Source: Gordionus sp. m RMFG-2023 (taxonomy: Eukaryota; Nematomorpha; Gordioida; Chordodea; Parachordodidae). Taken from it: a stretch of DNA of 64,000 bases. The stretch spans positions 15,353,366-15,417,365 of the forward strand of contig NC_088777.1 in the NCBI RefSeq assembly GCF_954871325.1, given 5' to 3'. Positions 35,911 to 45,660 of the stretch are shown here, one piece after another (position 1 is the stretch's first letter; every line of letters starts with the position of its first letter). Under the pieces are notes generated by a model. The model was not told where the DNA came from, did not search any database, and saw nothing but the letters and a program-made list of their open reading frames with translations. The translations under genes were made by a program, and so were the position numbers.

Positions 35911-36825
35911 AATCAAAAGAAAGACGATCCTGGATTCTATCCTAAATTTGTCAATTTTTCCCGATTTGATCCTGACTTAAATTGAGGATCATGATCGAGA
36001 TCATTTTGTTTAATATTCGACGATCCTTTTAAAAATTAATTTTTTACTTAAAAGCAATAAATAAAATAAAATTTTGAAAATTAAATTAAAATATTATTTT
36101 TTTAAAAAATATCTAACTACATCATATTTTATCAACTTCCATTCCACCATATTTTATATTTCAATTTCCTAAATTTTATCTAGAACATTTACGAGATTTA
36201 GAGCCTACAAGTTTTATATATTTAATTATATTATATATAATATAAATTAATTCTAGGTTTTAATAATGTCCATTATAGATTTAGAAGATAATAAATCTAC
36301 TATTGATGTGATAGCAATAAGCGAGAATGAGAATCTTTTACCATTTAATGAATGTATGGATGAAATACCTTTTTTGGGAAAAATTCTTCACAAAATACTC
36401 GTTCAATTAAAAAAATTCTAATGATGATTCAATGAATATTTGTAATTACTTATATTATTAAAAAATATATTTATTGAATATAACACATCTTTGCCATCAT
36501 GTGCTTAATGAAAGACGTGGATGTTTAAATGATAACTTAGAAATTTTTTTATTATTAAAGGTTAATTTTAATTATAAATAAATATATTCTAAGTGTTATA
36601 CTTATATTATATTATTCAATTACAATAAATTTATAACATATTTAATTTATTTTTATATTAGTTAATTTTGCATCGATCAGAAATTTCCTTCAAAAATTTA
36701 AGGATCGTGACGCGATCCTTTTTTTTAAAATAGGTCGATCCTGGGTTTCGATCCCCTTTTTTGAAAAGATCATGATCGGGATTCGACCATTTTAAAAGGA
36801 TCGATTAACAAGCCTGATAAAATTA
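35911..36825 (+). mobile_element. hAT remnant inserted in the left LTR-like arm
   Basis: GATCC-rich ends (AAGACGATCCTGGATTC near 35925 and, inverted, AGGCTTGTTAATCGATCC near 36820) bound AT-rich DNA. On the plus strand a short exon-like frame starts at 36268 (MSIIDLEDNKSTIDVIAIS) and, near 36505-36570, NERRGCLNDNLEIFLLLK matches the end of the hAT dimerisation domain. The LTR sequence resumes immediately after 36825 (ATAAAATTATTCTTTTACC). TSD decayed. Confidence 0.6.
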
Positions 36826-36944
36826 TTCTTTTACCTGAATAAAATTAGTTTAGTTATTAGATCTTATTCCTACTGCGGACAACCAATAGTTTGGTGCCGT
36901 GACCGAACAAGGTAAATTTTATATTTGTATTTATTTGGTTTAAA

Positions 36945-37110
36945 GGGCACAGTGTATTAGCTGTGGTTGAATTAAATAATTTTTAAAGTCACAGGGAAAT
37001 TCTGTGGGATAAATAGTTGTTGTTATAGGCACAGGGAAATTCTGTGATGTGAATAGTTGTTTAAGGCATAGGGGGATTCTGTGGTTGAGATAAGAGTTGA
37101 AATAAGCACA
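36945..37110 (+). repeat. Short tandem repeat in the LTR-element leader
   Basis: Three to four copies, about 40 bp apart, of GGCACAGGGAAATTCTGTG. Each can fold as CACAG/CTGTG. Located between the primer-site-like motif and the gag region. Untranslated. Confidence 0.6.
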
Positions 37111-37599
37111 GCTAGGTTGGATGTACTGTTGCCTTATTTCGGTTTTTATTTTATTGATAGTGTCATATTGTTTAACCCTACAAATGGTTAAAATTATTAA
37201 TTTTTTATGGATAATATTTTGAGTTAGATTTTATTTTAGAATATTTTGTATAGATTAATTAATTTAGAGATAAAATAAAGCAAATTTTTTTTCAATTATT
37301 TTAATTAATTATTTTGTTAGTTAAATGAAGAGTTTTAAAATAACAAAGTACGCGTAGTTACAGTACCATGTACTGGAGGCAATGGTTATATTATTGATAT
37401 GGTTGTGTAGTTTATACTTTGGTAGGAAAATACGGAGAGAGAGAACTATTTGAATTCATGGACAGTCGTTATTAATGGAGGGACATAATGGAGAGGATGA
37501 TAGATTGGGTAGAGTAACGTTACAGGTGTAGTAGATAATGAGAGGATGGGTGAATGATGATGAAATTGGTGGAATGAAAATGATGATGAGATAGGTATG

Positions 37600-38000
37600 A
37601 CCGTTTACCGAGGACATCGAGAAGTGTCGCGACCGTTTGGTATTGAAGGGCAGAGGTGTAGAAATATGGTTTGTTACAAATGTAGTGTCAGGGGCACATT
37701 GCGGTAAATTGCAGAGATTTCAAATGTTTTGAATGTGGAGAAAAGGGTCATATTTCAACGTATTGTCCAGGTAAAAGAGATAGATTACGATGCGGAAGAT
37801 TTGGGCATGCGGAAAATGTTTGCGAAGTTGGAAAGATAGATACAAGAAGAGGCTTTCCACATTGGGGAGGAAGTTCGAATGCTATTAATGTGAGTATGGC
37901 GGAGGTAACAGCGAAAAGAGAAATGGATATCGAATGTTAAACCGCGTGTTTCAAATGCCGAAAAGAAGGGCATTGGGCGAGAGATTGTAATATGAAATGA
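37600..38000 (+). pseudogene. Fossil gag with several CCHC zinc knuckles
   Basis: Consecutive zinc-knuckle motifs can be read in the plus strand: CYKCSVRGHIAVNC, CFECGEKGHISTYC, a degenerate one near 37790, and CFKCRKEGHWARDC at 37945-37990. These bind nucleic acid in retroelement Gag proteins. Broken; part of the fossil at 35645-39120. Confidence 0.75.
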
Positions 38001-38084
38001 CTAGTGGTTGTCCGCAGTAGGAATAAGAACTAATAACTCAAAACTAATTATATTCAGGTAAAAGAATAATTTTATTACACATAT

Positions 38085-38929
38085 TTTTTACTGATCCGAT
38101 ATTGGTTAAAACTCGATCCGATATTTATATTGATTTTTCACCCCTTCCTTTGAACCAAATGTTTAAAAAATCAATATTTTGTATGCAAAAAATCGAATTA
38201 TGTATTTAATTTAATTTTTTTATTTCTACGATAATTAAAAAAAGTTTACGGATATTGGTAGTATTAAATGAATTTTTCATTATTCCTCTCCGTGAAGTTA
38301 GAATTCCGCAGATAATGCACTTTCCAAAATTATCTTTGTCTTTTGTAAAATATTCCCATAATTCAGATACCATCTTTAAAAAAATTCTTTTATTTAAAGT
38401 ATAAATAATAAAATTGGCGTTATTATTTAAAAAGATTACATCCGTTCCGTCAAAAGTCAATCTCATTAAAAATGATATATATATGTTCAAAGTGCGTTTG
38501 TTCCGATACCTTCCGTCTTAAAACGGATCCGGCAAATTTTGAAGTCAAAACATTTTGACTTTTTGATCCGGCAAATTATATAGAGCGTTATAACGTTACT
38601 TATAATTTTTTAAAAATGAAAATCAATATATATATCATTTTTAATGAGATTGACTTTTGACGGAACGGATGCAAAAAACTGATCCCTCTCCACTTTGAAT
38701 GCAGCCTAAATCTATTTTAAAAAATAAATAAAATTTAAGGGGTCTGTGTATTTGCATTGTTTAAAAAAAAAGAAAATATTAATGTAAAATAAATATACAT
38801 AAAATAACAAAAAAAGAAAAGTAAAAAGATCGGATCGGTTTTTACAGGTATCAGCCTAATCCGATATTTTTGGAAAACGTTAAATATCGGTGTCGATCCT
38901 ATCTCATATTTTATATCGACACAGCCCTA
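38085..38929. mobile_element. hAT remnant inserted in the right LTR-like arm
   Basis: 38090-38222 is the inverse of 33258-33400 (the right end of the hAT at 33418), and the other end, CGATCCTATCTCATATTTTA...CGACACAGCCCTA, finishes at 38929. LTR-like sequence continues on both sides. An internal inverted pair around CGTTCCGTCAAAAGTCAATC (38445-38465) and GACTTTTGACGGAACGGATG (38650-38670) forms a fold-back of about 200 bp. Confidence 0.65.
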
Positions 38930-39120
38930 GAAAAGAAGTAGTAATGATACAATATTGGCAAAAATCGGTCTTTTTATATCATACAAAAATAATAAATAAT
39001 TCTCTAAAATAAAATAGGACTCATCCTAGTCTTACAAATTATCCAAAGTCAAATACGTGCGATGTTGTTCATCCATATTATTAAGCGTAAAAAACATAAT
39101 AAAGATTAAAAAATAAAGAA

Positions 39121-39602
39121 AAATGACCCTCCACTCATCCTTAATCCCAAGTTCCTCGTTGGTGGGGCAAGGGACTCTGCGCCCTACCTGAATAAGTCCT
39201 CCAGCTCTTGGGCCTTCTACTCCCAACTCCAAAAATTCCTCGTGGGTCACGGTTTGTCTTCCCGGAACCTCATTCCCGGTTCCTAGCCTTGGCTGCTGGC
39301 TGGGCTCCCAACACTTCCACGATGCTCTGCAACCCATTTCAAATTTCCCCAGTATTCACTCCCTTTCTCTGGGGCAAACACACCTGAGGACAGTCCCTCC
39401 GGAAATGTTCTTCCATTCCACACCGGAAACAATGCACGGCTGTTTCCATTCTTGTTCTCGGCACCAATCCCCTTGTCTCTACGCTTCGGGCTCGGGGGAA
39501 CGTACATCTTGTTCTCGAGCAAGCAACCTTCAGGTGGGTTTGGCCCGGAGAAGAGGAGTGAATACTGAGGGAATTGGGGTGCAGAGCATCGTGCTGCAGG
39601 TA
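39121..39602 (-). pseudogene. GC-rich retroelement-like fragment (fossil)
   Basis: About 480 bp with roughly 57-62% G+C in the lines I counted, in a genome of about 20-25%. On the minus strand a zinc-knuckle CFRCGMEEHFRRDC is readable near 39430, so it is a gag-like fragment. 39311-39376 and 39541-39597 are inverted copies of one another (GGGAGTGAATACTG, TGCAGAGCATCGTG). The composition differs sharply from every other element here. It is broken. Its left edge joins the inverted LTR-like arm. Confidence 0.6.
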
Positions 39603-39612
39603 ACCAATACAT

Positions 39613-39909
39613 AAATAAACACCTTTTTATATCATTTTTATTAATTAAAAATTATATTATTTTCATATTTGAACCTTAGATAAACATTTTTCACCAATTT
39701 TATATATATACATTTTTTTATATCACATTGTGACATTTTAAAATAATTTCTCACTTTTTTGATTCCCTTGACAAAAGCTGTCTTATAATGATATAACAAT
39801 TAATTATTAAAATAACAGTTAAAATCATTAAAGTAGAGTTTGTTTAAAATATGAAAGCTACAAATTAATTTGATTCTAAGATATAGTGTTTCTAAATTGG
39901 GGTCTAAGA
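39613..39909. other. AT-rich DNA without a recognised gene
   Basis: Nothing recognised. The last 30 bp (TTTCTAAATTGGGGTCTAAG) may belong to an older element into which the next hAT inserted. Confidence 0.4.
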
Positions 39910-39917
39910 GAATCCAG

Positions 39918-41439
39918 CAGGCGCGTAACCAATGGGAGGTAAAGGGGGAAATTCCCCCCCCATCGCAAATTTGACTATTTTCATAAATATCATTTTAAGC
40001 TAATAAAAATTTTACCCCTACCCCCCAGACCCCCCCCCCCCACCAATCAAAATTTTACAAATATTTGAATATCAATTTTCCAACATATTATTCAAAAATA
40101 TTAATAAAATGGAAAAATATTTAGTCAAAGAAATTGAAATCAAACGATAATTTATAAATAAGGTTGAGCATGAAAAAAAAGTAATGTGTCGTTAGCAGCG
40201 ATATTATTATTGAATTCAATTGATCAATCAGAGTTTATCATTGCTGCTAGTTGCATCAATAAATTATTTTCCTATAGCTCACTACTTTGTAGAAATTTAC
40301 AAAAACCAAATTTAGATTTGGTTCAGGTTATTGATTTGGCGGAAAATATACATGAACAGGTAGATACAATAAGATTGAATGTAGACGTTGAATCGAAGGC
40401 TAAATTTTATGATATAATACTAATTAAACCTCGTCTAGCACCTAGGCCATTGAGATGAAAATAAATATTGGCTCAACTGAAGAATATTATAAAATATCCA
40501 TTTTCATCCCATTCTTAGATACTTTTTTATCGCAAATAAAAGTACGGGTTTTAGATAAAAAACAAGTCTTTAGCAATCTTCAAGTTTTATTACCCAAAGA
40601 TCCTTCTTCATTTTTTAATGCCACTATTGGTAAAATTAAATATTTAGAAAAATTTTATTCCTATGAGATTGATACTGAAATAAATTTAATCAGTGAATTC
40701 GAATTGTGGTATAAATATTTATACGTTTAGCTATTTTACCTGAGCATGCTATTGATGCGCTCAATCGGTGTAAAGAAACCTTGGCTCAATTTCCTAATAT
40801 TTCGAAGTTGTTTTATATTCTTGCATGTTTGCCTATTACAACATGTACGAATGAAAGGACTTTTTCCAACTTGAGAGGGTTGAAAACATATTTACGAAGT
40901 ACTGAATCTCGGCTAAATGGGTTAGCTCTGTTAAATATACACAGAGATTTGGTTCCAACGACAAACGAAATAATTAAAAATCTTGTATTTGATAAGAAGT
41001 TAAAAAAAACTTGTTAATTTAATTATTTTCTGGTCAATATTTTAAACTACTATTAGTATTTTCAATAAAAAAATTATATTCTACTTATATTGTATGAGAA
41101 TTTAAGCTGAGGCTAGTTTTTAAAGCAAATTTTATAAAAAAAATGACATTACACTTTATTTCAACTTTACATTTAAAAAAACTTTATTAAATATAATAAT
41201 ATACCTATCTTGAAATAATAAAAAAGAGGCTTGTAATATCCTATCCATAAGCACGAATTAGTAAATAATAGTTAAAAATAGAAATATAATTAAATTATGA
41301 ATAATTTAATAGAATAGCTAAATAAGACCCGGCCGTAGGCCGGGGAAAAGCTGGCCGAGGGCCAGGTAAAAGGGGTTTGGGGGCGAAGCCACCAAAATCC
41401 CCCCCCCCCCCCTATAAGAAAATCCTGGATACGCTACTG
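39918..41439 (+). mobile_element. hAT transposon (ZMYM1/TTF type), 1522 bp, perfect TSD
   Basis: Left end CAGGCGCGTAACCAATGGG, inverted right end CAGTAGCGTATCCAGGATTTT, and GAATCCAG duplicated at 39910-39917 and 41440-41447. It carries transposase frames at 40186-41017. Near the right end are the hairpin blocks CCCGGCCGTAGGCCGGG and GGCCGAGGGCC, a GGGGCGAAGCCACC block, and a 14-C run, as in the MITEs at 9225 and 12985, for which it is the likely type of parent. Confidence 0.93.
40186..41017 (+). pseudogene. hAT transposase remnant, ZMYM1/TTF type
   Basis: Three consecutive plus-strand frames (40186-40458, 40455-40730, 40781-41017) cover the C-terminal half of a TTF/ZMYM1-type hAT transposase. 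Readable parts are QSEFIIAASCINKLFSYSS, LQKPNLDLVQVIDLA, the phrase EEYYKISIFIPFLDTFLSQI, and the dimerisation domain ISKLFYILACLPITTCTNER, TFSNLRGLKTYLRST and LNGLALLNIHRDL. Frame changes near 40455 and 40730 and loss of the N-terminal zinc finger and catalytic start leave it non-functional. Among the hATs here it is among the best preserved. Confidence 0.88.
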
Positions 41440-41447
41440 GAATCCAG

Positions 41448-42430
41448 CCAGTCTCTTTGCGAACTTTTTCTCACATGAACATTTGTGAATAACATTCATT
41501 AAATGTCAACAATGTACACAGATTATAATATTAAAAACTTGTTTTCTATCTAAAATATTATAGTCAATCATATTAAATTAATCTTCTATATTAATTTCGT
41601 CATCAACTACAATATTGTCTTCCATATTGTAGATTTTTAACAATTTAGGATGTAGTAATTGAATAAATGAATTTTATAAAATTAACACAAAATAAAATTT
41701 ACGTTTAGTTACTCAAAATAATATAACGATTACAGAGTTCTTCGTTATATTTTCAAATTTATAGAATTACAGGTACACATTAATATAACATAAAGTTACC
41801 TGTAACGTAACACTCCCTGAGAAGGTGTGAGCATTTTTAAGGCTCTGAATGGAATAATATTGATTATGGCAGATGTACCTTCATATTAATGATGTTAAAA
41901 TAGTTGATGCGTAAGACTAAATTAAATTCAGCTTTGTTAAAATAGAGGTCTGTAAATGGCAAAATTTTTAAACCCGAGGTTGGAATTTATTTTTTACCTT
42001 GCCTTGCCTGTCGAAATTTATACTCAGCATGACTTGGTTCCAATCTTTTACTAATTGCCTTGCCCGGTTTTTAAAATCCAGAATATTCCTTCAGAAAAAT
42101 AACCAATAATGATAAGGGTTTAGGTTTCAAGATTTTTTTATTATAGCAATTTTCTCAGTTTTGATCACTGGTTTGATCAACAACTAATTTCCCAGTATTT
42201 TATCACTGATTTTGGTTTAAACGTTTCTATAAATTTATTTATTCTCTTTACCTTTTTTCTTAGGATAATTTTACACTTGGCAATAATAATCATTCGTTTT
42301 TATTATAAATTAAAATAGAATAAAAATATAATCAAACAAATGTAATAATGTTTTTACTTCTTTTTACGACGTTTTTATAACCCCCCAAAAAATAATGTTA
42401 AAAAAAATATTGACAAAATATAATATTGAT
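41448..42430. other. AT-rich DNA; parts of older dispersed repeats
   Basis: 41497-41560 matches 35110-35165. Near 41960-42090 CTTGCCTTGCC-type words recur, perhaps subterminal repeats of a lost element. No gene seen. Confidence 0.4.
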
Positions 42431-42440
42431 AAAAAAAATA

Positions 42441-42536
42441 ATATGGATAATAAAATAATAATAAAAATATTCTTAATGACTTGCAATAATCACAAAAAAG
42501 AATATTTACAATACCCCCCCCCCCCCCTCCCCCAAT
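42441..42536. repeat. Repeat shared with 46780-46852, ending in a long C tract
   Basis: ATGGATAATAAAATAATAAT...CAAAAAAGAATATTTACA matches 46780-46852 at nearly every position. Here it is followed by a C tract at 42514-42534 (one T), the longest in the window. Confidence 0.75.
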
Positions 42537-42549
42537 AAAAGAAAACATG

Positions 42550-42665
42550 AAAACAACAAAAAAAAATAACGCCAGAGAACAACACTATTATATACTATAT
42601 GTTCCCCTCTTTTTTAAAAAAAATAATAACATTATCGCGAGGGAAATAACACTGTTATATATATA
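42550..42665. repeat. Left flank of the Helitron: tandem unit of about 95 bp
   Basis: CCCCTCTTTTTTAAAAAAAA, TTATCGCGAGGGAAATAACA and CTGTTATATATATA recur at 45685-45790. The Helitron is inserted in one copy; another copy to its right is uninterrupted. Confidence 0.8.
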
Positions 42666-42766
42666 CTAGTTGATAACCCGTCAAAAATGATGGGGAATAT
42701 TCTTTTTAATGAAACAATATCTCTTAGTAGCACCCTAAATACTATCATTATTTACCAGAGCTCCTG

Positions 42767-43570
42767 TTAGTCAGAATTGTCAGCGATCATATTAGGAGAC
42801 CAACCAGGTTCACCATGAGGGAATAGTAAAGGATAAACCATGGGGTCTAAATTTGGGCTCAATACATTAAGAATAATGAGATCGTTGTCATTAGATTTGG
42901 GATAGACTTTAATATCTCTTTTGAAAGGAGGCTCTCCATCTTCATTATTGAAAATCATAGCTACGTCATCCATAGATGGTAAATTATAACGGCGTCGATC
43001 GCTAGAACGATCTCCTTTAAAGATCATATTAATGGTTGGGAGTTTTGTATTAGAAGTAGTTGCTAATTCTAATGCAGATTGATGGACTTCACCTAATGTC
43101 TTAAAACTAAGAGCATAGGGATTAATTTGTCGTATTAACTGATCTAATTGCTTCATAATATATTTATTACATTTACTATTTGCCGGATGGTGTATACGCT
43201 TATCTATAGCCTGTGTCGTATCTAACACGTATAACTGGGCATAAGTAGGCTTAGAAGGTGGGTATAAATTAGATGTGCGGTGATATATTTGGCCGTGCAC
43301 TTTGAAACAATAAGGGCCAATACCTGTAAGCTCCGAAATTTTTGCGCCCATCGATGCAAAAGCTACTGCTGAATTATAAGAACGTATGTTCTTCATAAAA
43401 TTATTATGTAACTTATCTTGAGGGTTTGATATAAGATTTTTTAAATAAGGAGGATATGGTATTTGGGTAAGGTTAACCTTCCCTTTATGACAGCACTGTG
43501 TGAATTTACCGTCAGTCGGTCTCTCAGCTATGAAATTCATGGAAAAACAAAATTGACATATGATATTCAT
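42767..43570 (-). CDS. Helitron replicase/helicase N-terminal region, truncated
   Basis: A 267-codon frame with the conserved Helitron N-terminal module: paired cysteines CQFCFSMNF, then FTQCCHKGKVNLTQIPYPP, NFMKNIRSYNSAVAFASMG, GPYCFKVHGQIYHRTSNLY, AQLYVLDTTQA and finally DPMVYPLLFPHGEPGW. In complete Helitrons this is followed by the HUH nuclease (HHxH..YREYxxK) and a PIF1-type helicase. Here the frame stops just after PHGEPGW and neither follows. An upstream frame (43712-44023) supplies the extreme N-terminus but is separated by stops. Rolling-circle replication could not be done by this copy. Confidence 0.9.
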   Translation of the reverse strand: MNIICQFCFSMNFIAERPTDGKFTQCCHKGKVNLTQIPYPPYLKNLISNPQDKLHNNFMKNIRSYNSAVAFASMGAKISELTGIGPYCFKVHGQIYHRTSNLYPPSKPTYAQLYVLDTTQAIDKRIHHPANSKCNKYIMKQLDQLIRQINPYALSFKTLGEVHQSALELATTSNTKLPTINMIFKGDRSSDRRRYNLPSMDDVAMIFNNEDGEPPFKRDIKVYPKSNDNDLIILNVLSPNLDPMVYPLLFPHGEPGWSPNMIADNSD

Positions 43571-43579
43571 GTTCAGTTA

Positions 43580-44023
43580 TTAGCAGTTTTAGTTGATATA
43601 TTAATAGGAAAAGGTTTATTTAAATTAATACTTTGAGGTGTAGGTACTAAAGCTACTATAGGTTTGGGTTTCTTGGATTTTATATGACTTCGCACTTTAC
43701 GACCACTTTCTTTAAAATAAAAATATTTTATCTAAATTATTGGAAAATAAAACTTCTTTTGCTATGTTTAATCTTTTTCTATTTCCCAAAATAGAAGTGT
43801 AAGTGGTAGGGAAGATTTGTTTAATTTTTTGATGAAAACGGCTTATGCATGCGCGAATCATAGCAGTTTTAATTGATAAATCAATTGGGAGATATAAATT
43901 TGAATTAGGATTATGAGTTGTAGTTAATGAAACTAATTTAGGATTATTATATTTGGATTTTATGTGATTCCGTAATTTGCGGATACTTTCCTTTGATTGT
44001 TTGGGAGATTGTCTATTTTCCAT
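43580..44023 (-). pseudogene. Helitron N-terminal extension with internal duplication
   Basis: The minus-strand frame from 44023 (MENRQSPKQSKESIRKLRNH, ending near 43712) and the sequence just downstream (about 43720-43580, readable as KESGRKVRSHIKSKKPKP) are homologous to each other: KESIRKLRNHIKSK against KESGRKVRSHIKSK, with matching SIKTA/STKTA ends. About 300 bp has therefore been duplicated in tandem near the start of the Helitron gene, and the second copy has drifted out of frame. Confidence 0.7.
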
Positions 44024-44097
44024 AGTATTCTATTTATTAACGTTACAAAGAATAAAAATTAAATATTATTTTCAAATAACTGGTAACACAAAAAAAT

Positions 44098-44345
44098 TCC
44101 TAAATCTAGAAATGAACGTTTTCGTATCTTGGTAATGTTAATTTTTTTTCTATCAACTTTCCTATCATCTTAACGTTAATTTTTTCACTTCCCTCTCTCC
44201 TAATGTTAAAATATTTTTTTTCTATCAACTTTCCTATCATCTTAATGTTAAATAAATCGAGAGCTATTATTATCTCGTTAATGTAAAAATTTTTTATGGC
44301 AACACTGGGATTCGAACTCGCAACCTATCGTTCGGAAGAACTGAA
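44098..44345 (-). repeat. Helitron-internal inverted repeat, arm 1, with tRNA-like motif
   Basis: About 250 bp inverse to 45385-45660. It contains GGTAATGTTAATTTTTTTTC, two CTATCAACTTTCCTATCATC blocks and a tRNA-like segment (GGGATTCGAACTCGCAACC at 44307-44325, minus-strand B-box). Confidence 0.85.
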
Positions 44346-44389
44346 ATAAAATATATAAAAGTCATAATTCATTTAAAAATACAATCAGA

Positions 44390-45295
44390 ATATGAAAGTC
44401 GCATAGGCCTTGGTTTTTTGATAAGGCCTGGCCATGTCTGCAAAAAAAAATTTCCCGGCCAATGTCATCTCTATTTTAATCTATCACAATTTTAAATTTT
44501 ATTCTAAAATCTAAATATAAAATTAAATTTAAGACATTGTTATTAAATTACAATAGAAATAAATGGAATATAAAATTAAATTTAAGAAATTGTTATTAAA
44601 TTACAATAAAAAATAAATGAAAATTATATAAAAGTTGCATGGGACTTGGTTTTTTGATCAGGCCTGGCTATGTCTGCAAATAAAAATATCAGGCCAATGT
44701 CTATATCCCATATTTAAAATTAAAAAATTTTCAAGAATCTCTATTTTAAATTTTACCCAGATATTTCTAATACCCTTAATGCTCGCGGGTTACATTGCAA
44801 CAATTTTACCTCTTTTTCTCTTAAATTTTAATATTTTTATAAAATATATTAATAAAGCATATTTCATATCATATACACCTAACTAATTAGTAATTACCCA
44901 CAATAGAAATAAATGGAATATAAAATTAAATTTAAGACATTGTTATTAAATCAAAATAAAAAAAATGAAAATTTTATGAAAGTTGCATGGGACTTGGTTT
45001 TTTGATCAGGCCTGGCTATGTTTGTAAAAAAAAATTTTCAGACCAATGTCTATATCCCATATTTAAAATTAAATTTTCAAGGATCTCTATTTTAAATTTT
45101 AGCCAATATGATTTCTATCACAATTTAAATTTTGATATTTCTAATACCCTTAAATACTTTTAATGTTCACGTGTTACATTGCAACAATTTTACCTCTTTT
45201 TCTCCTAAATTTTAATATTTTTATAAAATATATTAATAAAGCATATTTAGTATCATATACACCTAACTAAATAATTACCCATCAACCCCGTCATT
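44390..45295. repeat. Tandem repeats in the Helitron spacer
   Basis: GGACTTGGTTTTTTGATCAG and GGCCTGGCTATGT recur near 44401, 44637 and 44985. The second and third units are about 348 bp apart and share AACAATTTTACCTCTTTTTC and CATATACACCTAACTAA. Shorter repeats of TAAAATTAAATTTAAGACAT occur between them. Non-coding. Confidence 0.75.
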
Positions 45296-45384
45296 CTGAT
45301 TAAATTAAGTTAATTTTATAAAAAAAAGTTTCATATATATACAAATATATCAAAATATAATATTGAAGGGGGTGGGGGCTAAAT

Positions 45385-45660
45385 GGAAAGAACGTTTGCC
45401 TTCCGAACGATAGGTCGCGAGTTCGAATCCCTGTTTTGCCATAAAAAAAATTAAAAAAAAAATTTTAACATTAGCGAGATAATAATAGCCCTCGATTTAT
45501 TTAACATTAAGATGATAGGAAAGTTGATAGAAAAAAAAAATTTTAACATTAGGAGATAGGAAAGTGAAAAAATTAACGTTACGATGATAGGAAAGTTGAT
45601 AGAAAAAAAATTAACATTACCAAGATACTAAAACGTTCATTTCTTGATTACGGCTATTAT
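45385..45660 (+). repeat. Helitron-internal inverted repeat, arm 2, with tRNA-like motif
   Basis: Inverse of 44098-44345. The tRNA-like part (45376-45440) has an A-box-like GGCTAAATGGAAAGAACG, an anticodon-like GCCTTCCGAAC and a B-box AGTTCGAATCCC, most like the 3' half of tRNA-Gly(UCC). The anticodon and T stems do not pair properly, so it is a tRNA-derived relic rather than a tRNA gene. Confidence 0.75.

Larger units (their letters stand above)
35645..39120. mobile_element. LTR-type element with inverted end repeats around a gag (fossil)
   Basis: An LTR-like sequence in plus orientation (about 35660-35868 and 36828-36895, interrupted by a hAT remnant) is followed by a TTTGGTGCCGTGACC primer-site-like motif, a leader with short repeats, and a zinc-knuckle gag (37600-38000). 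The same LTR-like sequence then follows in inverted orientation (37993-38070 and 38938-39120, interrupted by another hAT remnant). Shared phrases include CTACTGCGGACAACCA and AATATTGTATCATTACTAC. It is broken and old. It could be a DIRS-type element with inverted ends or two LTR copies brought together by rearrangement. Confidence 0.6.

Noticed and set aside
39032-39612. GC-rich host protein-coding exons
   Set aside because: The long frames arise from high G+C. The readable motif is a retroelement zinc knuckle, and two inverted copies of the same stretch explain the rest.
44635-44886. 83-codon ORF in the Helitron spacer
   Set aside because: It lies in a tandem-repeat unit; the other units do not keep the frame.
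45368-45440. Functional tRNA gene (tRNA-Gly-like)
   Set aside because: The B-box is excellent and the A-box passable, but the anticodon and T stems do not pair and the acceptor stem is not found. The sequence occurs in both arms of a Helitron palindrome, so it is a tRNA-derived relic.
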